5,306 bases of DNA, from NCBI GenBank assembly GCA_013813185.1, contig JACCSD010000268.1:1-5306 (forward strand), in the 5' to 3' direction. Under the pieces are notes generated by a model, which made no database searches, was not told the DNA's origin, and saw nothing but the letters and a program-made list of their open reading frames with translations. Below are positions 1 through 3,803 of the stretch, one piece after another (the stretch's first letter is position 1; each line of letters opens with the position of its first letter). Both the position numbers and the translations under genes were made by a program. The stretch comes from Burkholderiaceae bacterium. Its GTDB lineage: Bacteria > Pseudomonadota > Gammaproteobacteria > Burkholderiales > Burkholderiaceae_F.

Positions 1-94
1 TGATCGGTACCAGCGCGACGTGCAGCCCACCGTCATGCGCCGCGGGTTGCAACGCTGTTACGACTGAAGAAACGGGAGTCGCCAGAGCCGTCAT
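1..94 (-). CDS. Partial divergent gene, probably octaprenyl diphosphate synthase (ispB), N-terminus only
   Basis: Reading leftward from the ATG at 94-92 gives 31 open codons (MTALATPVSSVVTALQPAAH, then DGGLHVALVPI) that run off the window edge. No other start codon lies in frame between this ATG and the upstream stop at 148-146, so the start is well determined if the frame is coding. The visible part is an Ala/Thr/Val-rich leader with no diagnostic motif. The identification is an inference: a polyprenyl diphosphate synthase gene, ispB, commonly lies divergent to rplU in beta- and gammaproteobacteria, and betaproteobacterial IspB proteins often have a variable leader followed by an 'LLAPI'-like segment, which ALVPI here resembles. 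IspB makes the isoprenoid side chain of ubiquinone. The DDxxD prenyltransferase motifs would lie outside the window. There is no Shine-Dalgarno sequence ahead of the ATG, and a perfect TATAAT lies only six bases upstream. Confidence 0.5.
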   Translation of the reverse strand, partial: MTALATPVSSVVTALQPAAHDGGLHVALVPI

Positions 95-100
95 TCGCCG

Positions 101-106
101 ATTATA
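101..106 (-). promoter_or_regulatory. -10 element for the divergent minus-strand gene
   Basis: On the minus strand this reads TATAAT, a perfect sigma-70 -10 hexamer. The matching -35 region, about 16-18 bases upstream around 123-130, is poor: the best hexamer, TGGAGC, shares three of six positions with TTGACA. Transcription would start about seven bases after the hexamer, at or next to the ATG at 94, so this promoter would give a leaderless or nearly leaderless mRNA. Only the hexamer is seen; its use as a promoter is inferred. Confidence 0.5.
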
Positions 107-135
107 GGTGCCGCGTTGCGTCGCTCCAGGTAGGT

Positions 136-164
136 TTGACGCGTATTATCGAACGGGGGATAAT
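136..164 (+). promoter_or_regulatory. Sigma-70 promoter of the rplU-rpmA operon
   Basis: A -35 element TTGACG (136-141, five of six to consensus) and a -10 element GATAAT (159-164, five of six) are separated by exactly 17 bases, the optimal spacing. The predicted transcript start is near 170-172, giving a leader of about 35 bases before rplU. The discriminator between the -10 and the start (165-170, CTCCGG) is GC-rich, a property of promoters repressed by ppGpp/DksA during amino-acid starvation, which suits a ribosomal-protein operon. No AT-rich UP element is visible upstream. Confidence 0.8.
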
Positions 165-195
165 CTCCGGCCTTTTTATAGTCAGTCATCGCGTC

Positions 196-200
196 AGGAG
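196..200 (+). promoter_or_regulatory. Ribosome binding site of rplU
   Basis: AGGAG lies five bases before the ATG at 206. This spacing supports ATG 206 over the in-frame GTG at 203, which would leave only two bases. Confidence 0.85.
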
Positions 201-205
201 TTGTG

Positions 206-514
206 ATGTACGCAGTTATCAAATCGGGCGGCAAACAGTACCGAGTTGCCGCGGGCGACACCGTCAAAATCGAGTCCTTGCAGGGCGATGTCGGCGACCA
301 ATTGAAGTTGACGGACGTGTTGACGATAGCCGACGGTGACAATCTCCGCTTCGGTGCACCGTTTGTGTCGGGCGCCGCGGTGTTGGCGACGGTGCTGGGT
401 CATGGTCGGCACGACAAAGTAACGATTTTCAAGATGCGCCGGCGCAAGCACTTTCAGAAGCACGGCGGGCATCGGCAGAATTACACAGAACTCCGGATCG
501 ATAGCATTGGATAG
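206..514 (+). CDS. rplU: 50S ribosomal protein L21
   Basis: Encodes bacterial ribosomal protein L21 (bL21), which binds 23S rRNA in the large subunit. The 102-residue product starts MYAVIKSGGKQYRV and carries the family's conserved C-terminal basic block near residues 76-90, FKMRRRKHFQKHGGHRQ, which is the rRNA-binding signature. The length matches E. coli L21 (103 residues). The ATG at 206 is preferred because L21 proteins begin MYAV and the ribosome binding site is spaced for it; an in-frame GTG at 203 would add one Met. It is the first gene after the promoter at 136-164 and is followed 62 bases later by rpmA, the usual L21-L27 pair. Nothing is truncated. Confidence 0.98.
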   Translation: MYAVIKSGGKQYRVAAGDTVKIESLQGDVGDQLKLTDVLTIADGDNLRFGAPFVSGAAVLATVLGHGRHDKVTIFKMRRRKHFQKHGGHRQNYTELRIDSIG

Positions 515-576
515 AGGCGCCGGCCCGTTGTGGCGCGGCAATGGGTTGGTAGGGCTTACAGAGAAAGTTCGAACAT

Positions 577-858
577 ATGGCACATAAAAAAGCGGGCGGC
601 TCATCTCGCAACGGCCGCGATTCGCAGTCGAAGCGTCTTGGTGTCAAGGTCTACGGCAACCAAGCGATCACAGCCGGCGCGATTATCGTGCGGCAACGGG
701 GAACCCAGTTTCATCCCGGTGAGAACGTCGGCATGGGGCGGGACCATACTTTGTTTTCGCTGATCAATGGCACAGTGCAATTTAACGTTCGCGGCGCGCA
801 GAACCGCCGTGTTGTAAGGGTCGAATCGGAAGTTCAGCCTGCAAGCGTCGCCGCATAG
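577..858 (+). CDS. rpmA: 50S ribosomal protein L27
   Basis: Encodes bacterial ribosomal protein L27 (bL27), whose flexible N-terminus reaches the peptidyl-transferase centre and contacts tRNA. The 93-residue product opens MAHKKAGGSSRNGRDSQSKR, the family's diagnostic N-terminus; there is no cleavable N-terminal extension of the kind seen in Firmicutes. The core motifs IIVRQRGTQFHPGENVGMGRDHTLF lie at about residues 36-60. It is some eight residues longer than E. coli L27 because of a tail, QPASVAA, as is common in this group. The ribosome binding site is modest (AGAAAG at 562-567, nine bases before the ATG), so translation may partly follow rplU. It ends the ribosomal-protein part of the operon; a strong terminator begins 17 bases after its stop. 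Confidence 0.99.
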   Translation: MAHKKAGGSSRNGRDSQSKRLGVKVYGNQAITAGAIIVRQRGTQFHPGENVGMGRDHTLFSLINGTVQFNVRGAQNRRVVRVESEVQPASVAA

Positions 859-875
859 CCTTCGATTCGATTTGC

Positions 876-908
876 AAAAGGCCCTGCCGTTCGCGGCCGG
901 GCCTTTTT
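876..908 (+). terminator. Intrinsic terminator between rpmA and obgE
   Basis: The outer stem pairs 876-884 (AAAAGGCCC) with 899-907 (GGGCCTTTT) through nine perfect base pairs. After a T-C mismatch, an inner stem of four pairs (886-889 with 894-897) is capped by TTCG, a stable tetraloop sequence, although the closing pair is G-C rather than the optimal C-G. Five consecutive T (904-908) followed by ATTT supply the U-tract. It lies in the rpmA-obgE gap and ends 25 bases before the obgE start codon, so it should reduce rather than abolish downstream transcription. Confidence 0.92.
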
Positions 909-933
909 ATTTCCTGACCCAGCGGAACGCAAC

Positions 934-2019
934 GTGAAATTTATCGATGAAGCGACTATCGACATCGCCGCCGGTGACGGCGGCAATGGCTGCGCATCGT
1001 TTCGTCGTGAAAAGTTCATCCCGAAGGGCGGGCCCGACGGCGGGGACGGTGGCCGCGGCGGCAGCGTGTGGGTGGCTGCGGACCGCAACATCAATACGCT
1101 GATCGACTTCCGGTACGCGCGCCGTTTTTACGCAAAAAAAGGGGAAAACGGCCGCGGCTCCGATTGCTACGGCGCCGGAGGAGAAGACATTGATCTCCGC
1201 GTTCCCGTAGGTACTGTGATCACCGACGCCGACACCGGAGAAAAACTGTTCGACATGATTGCGCATGGCCAGCGCTCGCTATTGGCGCAAGGCGGTCGTG
1301 GTGGTATTGGCAATCTACATTTCAAGTCGAGTATCAATCGCACCCCGCGGCAATTTACAAAGGGGGAGCCGGGACAGCGGCGCAAGCTGACTCTCGAATT
1401 GCGCGTGCTGGCCGACGTTGGGTTGCTGGGTTTACCCAATGCCGGCAAGTCAACGTTGATACGCGCAGTTTCGAACGCCCGTCCGAAGGTGGCCGACTAT
1501 CCGTTTACCACGTTGCATCCCCACCTTGGGGTGGTTCGGGTAGGTCCTGAGCAAAGCTTCGTTATCGCCGATATTCCCGGCCTAATCGAAGGTGCGGCCG
1601 AGGGTGCTGGTTTAGGGCATCAGTTTTTGCGTCACCTTAGCCGGACCGATCTGCTGTTGCATCTGATCGATTGCTTGCCGCCCGATGAGGGTGATCCGGT
1701 ACGCGACGCGAAAGCAATCGTGGCTGAGCTGCGCAAGTACGACGACAAGTTGTACCGCAAGCCGCGCTGGATTGTGCTGAACAAGATCGATCTCGTCCCA
1801 GCCGACGAGCGCGAAGTGTTGCTAGCTGAATTCCGCCGCCGATTGCGAACCAAGTCGCCGGTTTTCAGCGTGTCTGCAGCTACCGGAGACGGGTGCCGCG
1901 AGTTGATGTCGGCGGTGGCGCGTTTTCTCGTTGCGAAGCGCGCAGATTCGAAAGAGGAAAGCGACGCCGACAAACGCTTCGGTGCTGAGCACGCCGAAGA
2001 CACGCAGAGCGGAGCATGA
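934..2019 (+). CDS. obgE: Obg-family GTPase ObgE/CgtA
   Basis: Essential GTPase that binds the 50S subunit late in its assembly and links ribosome maturation to growth and the stringent response. The 361-residue product has the glycine-rich Obg fold at about residues 1-158 (GDGGNG at 14-19, GGPDGGDGGRGG at 32-43, ENGRGSDCYG at 71-80) and then a G domain. The GTPase motifs are complete: G1 GLPNAGKST 166-174, switch I YPFTTL 189-194, G3 DIPGLIEGAAEGAGLG 213-228, G4 NKID 283-286 and G5 SAATGDG 314-320. The C-terminal tail after about 335 is short, charged and variable, as usual. The start is GTG at 934, chosen because the family begins MKFIDEA; the ribosome binding site is weak (GGA at 924-926). 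The gene follows a terminator and overlaps proB by four bases. Codons 67-69 contain an A7 run. Confidence 0.99.
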   Translation: MKFIDEATIDIAAGDGGNGCASFRREKFIPKGGPDGGDGGRGGSVWVAADRNINTLIDFRYARRFYAKKGENGRGSDCYGAGGEDIDLRVPVGTVITDADTGEKLFDMIAHGQRSLLAQGGRGGIGNLHFKSSINRTPRQFTKGEPGQRRKLTLELRVLADVGLLGLPNAGKSTLIRAVSNARPKVADYPFTTLHPHLGVVRVGPEQSFVIADIPGLIEGAAEGAGLGHQFLRHLSRTDLLLHLIDCLPPDEGDPVRDAKAIVAELRKYDDKLYRKPRWIVLNKIDLVPADEREVLLAEFRRRLRTKSPVFSVSAATGDGCRELMSAVARFLVAKRADSKEESDADKRFGAEHAEDTQSGA

Positions 2020-3131
2020 CGTCGGCAATCGCCGCTGCGCGTCGGGTTGTCGTCAAGATCGGCAGCAGTTCAGTAACCGCCGAGCGCGGACTGGATTACG
2101 TTGCTATCGATAGCATGGCGCGGCAGATCGCGGCGCTGCGTGCAAGCGGCAAGGAAGTGGTGCTGGTGTCTAGCGGAGCGATCGTAGAGGGGATGCAACG
2201 TCTTGGTTGGAAGCGCCGGCCGCACGAAATCCATGAACTGCAGGCGGCGGCGGCCGTCGGGCAGATGGGCCTGGCGCAGGCGTATGAAGCGAGCTTTCGC
2301 GCGCACGGTTTACAGACGGCGCAAGTGCTCCTGACGCATACCGATCTGGCCGACCGGGCCAGATATCTCAATGCGCGATCAACGCTGTTCACGCTGCTGC
2401 AACTCGGAGTCGTGCCGGTCATCAACGAGAACGACACCGTCGTCACCGATGAGATCAAGTTCGGCGACAACGATACCCTCGGGGCGTTGGTGGCCAACCT
2501 AGTGGAAGCCGATGCTCTTATTATCCTGACTGACCAGGCCGGGCTTTACTCGGATGATCCGCGGCGCGACGCGCAGGCAACCATCATCCGTCAAGCCTTA
2601 GCGGGTGACCCAGCACTCGAAGCGATGGCCGGAGGCGCAGGAACCGCTACCGCGCGCGGCGGCATGCTAACCAAGGTGTTGGCGGCCAAGCGTGCTGCGC
2701 GCAGCGGTGCGCATACCGTTATCGCCGCGAGCCGGGAACCGGACGTTTTGATTCGGCTTGCACAAGGCGAAACAATCGGCTCGCAGCTGACGGCTGGGAC
2801 GGCTGTGTTGACGGCGCGTAAACGATGGCTGGCGGGTCATTTGCAATGTAGCGGCCAAGTAATGATCGACGATGGGGCTGCGCGCGCTTTAGTGGCGGGA
2901 GGCAAAAGCCTGTTGCCGATCGGCATAATGAACGTCGACGGCGAATTTCGGCGCGGTGACGTGGTGGCCTGCATCGATCACCGGGGGCGCGAGGTGGCAC
3001 GCGGACTCGCCAATTACTCGAGCGCGCAAAGCCGTCTGATTGCCCGCAAGCCAACGTCAGAAATCGAGAAGATCCTGGGATTTATAGAAGAACCCGAGCT
3101 GATCCACCGCGACAACCTGGTGCTCACGTAG
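2016..3131 (+). CDS. proB: Glutamate 5-kinase (gamma-glutamyl kinase) with PUA domain
   Basis: Phosphorylates L-glutamate with ATP to gamma-glutamyl phosphate, the first step of proline synthesis in the cytoplasm; it is normally feedback-inhibited by proline. The 371-residue protein has an amino-acid-kinase domain at about 1-265: VVKIGSSSVT 12-21 with K14, SSGAI 52-56, LNARSTL 118-124, VPVINENDTV 133-142, GDNDTL 150-155, ILTDQAGLY 170-178 and GGMLTK 215-220. A C-terminal PUA domain follows at about 279-355 (IDDGAARAL, KSLLPIGI, RGDVV). Length and order match E. coli ProB (367 residues). The start ATG lies inside ATGA, overlapping the obgE stop, which points to translational coupling; a purine-rich AGAGCGGAG sits just upstream. 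The partner proA is not in the window. No break or missing motif is seen. Confidence 0.98.
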   Translation: MTSAIAAARRVVVKIGSSSVTAERGLDYVAIDSMARQIAALRASGKEVVLVSSGAIVEGMQRLGWKRRPHEIHELQAAAAVGQMGLAQAYEASFRAHGLQTAQVLLTHTDLADRARYLNARSTLFTLLQLGVVPVINENDTVVTDEIKFGDNDTLGALVANLVEADALIILTDQAGLYSDDPRRDAQATIIRQALAGDPALEAMAGGAGTATARGGMLTKVLAAKRAARSGAHTVIAASREPDVLIRLAQGETIGSQLTAGTAVLTARKRWLAGHLQCSGQVMIDDGAARALVAGGKSLLPIGIMNVDGEFRRGDVVACIDHRGREVARGLANYSSAQSRLIARKPTSEIEKILGFIEEPELIHRDNLVLT

Positions 3132-3140
3132 CGGCATCCA

Positions 3141-3155
3141 GCTTGCAGATCAAGC
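3141..3155. repeat. Small inverted repeat between convergent proB and rppH
   Basis: GCTTG and CAAGC form a perfect five-base-pair stem around the loop CAGAT, spanning the 18-base gap and the last codons of rppH. It has no T-tract on either side, so it is not a convincing intrinsic terminator. It is the only hairpin noticed at the convergence. Confidence 0.35.
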
Positions 3156-3728
3156 GGCGTCGCTCGGAGGTTCCGCTGCGGAGATGCTGACGGTCGATGC
3201 TGTGCAATCGAAACCAGCAGGGCGAACCCGAGCCGGCTTTGTATGCCCGCGCAAGGGCTTGAACACAAAGCGAGACAACTCGAGCAGCGCTTGTTGATAG
3301 ACCTGTCGCTTGAACTCAATCACCGCATCGAGCGGGACCCAGTATTCGTGCCACCGCCACGCATCGAATTCGGGGTGCGCGGTCGCCCGCAGGCGGACGT
3401 CGCAATCGCGTGCGACCAGGCGCAAGAGAAACCAGATTTGCTTTTGACCGCGATAGTTGCCACGCAGCTCGCGGCGAATCCATTGATCCGGCACGTCATA
3501 GCGCAGCCACTCGCGTGTGCGCCCGACAAGCTTCACGTGATCGCCGCTAAGCCCGATCTCTTCGCCGAGCTCGCGAAACATTGCTTGCTCGGGTGATTCG
3601 CCGTACTTGATCCCACCCTGCGGGAACTGCCACGAATGCTGTTTGACGCGCTTGCCCCAGAAAACCTCGTTGCGACTGTTAAGCAGGATGATGCCGACGT
3701 TCGGGCGGTACCCGTCCTTGTCCAGCAT
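3150..3728 (-). CDS. rppH: RNA pyrophosphohydrolase (Nudix family)
   Basis: Removes pyrophosphate from the 5'-triphosphate end of mRNAs, producing the monophosphate that stimulates RNase E decay. The 192-residue product begins MLDKDGYRPNVGIILLN and has HSWQFPQGGI at 31-40, typical of RppH. The complete Nudix box lies at 38-60: G38, E44, R52, E53, L54, E56, E57, G59, L60; the metal-binding glutamates E53, E56 and E57 are all present. GQKQIWFLL at 94-102 and PEFDAWRWHEYW at 119-130 are further family blocks. After about residue 160 a variable tail rich in Pro, Ala and Ser makes it longer than E. coli RppH (176 residues), a common trait in betaproteobacteria. The start is supported by AGAGG five bases upstream. 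It converges on proB and diverges from proS. Confidence 0.98.
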   Translation of the reverse strand: MLDKDGYRPNVGIILLNSRNEVFWGKRVKQHSWQFPQGGIKYGESPEQAMFRELGEEIGLSGDHVKLVGRTREWLRYDVPDQWIRRELRGNYRGQKQIWFLLRLVARDCDVRLRATAHPEFDAWRWHEYWVPLDAVIEFKRQVYQQALLELSRFVFKPLRGHTKPARVRPAGFDCTASTVSISAAEPPSDAA

Positions 3729-3733
3729 GCCAA

Positions 3734-3738
3734 CCTCT
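3734..3738 (-). promoter_or_regulatory. Ribosome binding site of rppH
   Basis: On the minus strand this reads AGAGG, five bases before the ATG at 3728-3726. It fixes the start that gives the conserved DGYRPNVG N-terminus. Confidence 0.75.
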
Positions 3739-3759
3739 GAACCCTTTACTATTTGTTTG

Positions 3760-3765
3760 ATTATA
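3760..3765 (-). promoter_or_regulatory. -10 element of the rppH promoter
   Basis: On the minus strand this reads TATAAT, a perfect -10 hexamer in the AT-rich middle of the rppH-proS gap. The -35 region near 3783-3789 is weak (TGAGCA or ATGAGC, three of six positions). The predicted start near 3753 gives a leader of about 25 bases that includes the AGAGG ribosome binding site, so the arrangement is coherent. Confidence 0.6.
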
Positions 3766-3803
3766 GGGATAGATTCACTCGTTGCTCATCACAGAGCCAC
3801 GCC

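Larger units (their letters stand above)
3729..3803 (+). promoter_or_regulatory. rppH-proS divergent intergenic region, presumed to hold the proS promoter
   Basis: proS needs a rightward promoter in or near these 75 bases because its upstream neighbour is transcribed the other way. The best plus-strand candidate is TTTACT (3745-3750) with TAGATT (3770-3775), each four of six to consensus, but the 19-base spacing is long, so the assignment is tentative. A weak ribosome binding site, AGAG (3793-3796), lies seven bases before the proS ATG. I see no T-box or other leader structure. Confidence 0.3.

Noticed and set aside
155..177. Terminator-like hairpin and T-run near the rplU promoter
   Set aside because: The stem (156-160 with 164-168) is five pairs including a G-T pair, with a three-base loop. 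It overlaps the -10 element and lies upstream of the predicted transcript start, so it would not be in the RNA.
203..205. GTG as the start of rplU
   Set aside because: It would sit two bases from AGGAG and add a residue before the conserved MYAV start; ATG 206 fits better.
517..536. GCGCC/GGCGC hairpin in the rplU-rpmA gap
   Set aside because: Only five pairs with a ten-base loop and no T-tract; expected in GC-rich DNA and not evidence of a terminator.
907..1448. Several minus-strand open frames opposite obgE
   Set aside because: They mirror the glycine-rich Obg domain and GTPase coding sequence, whose motifs are intact on the plus strand.
2103..2114. 12-base palindrome GCTATCGATAGC in proB, sharing ATCGATAGCAT with the end of rplU (497-507)
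   Set aside because: It lies inside coding sequence, and both places encode Ile-Asp-Ser. No operator context, so treated as coincidence.
3243..3596. 117-codon plus-strand open frame opposite rppH
   Set aside because: Antisense to the Nudix coding sequence, with no family motif or ribosome binding site.
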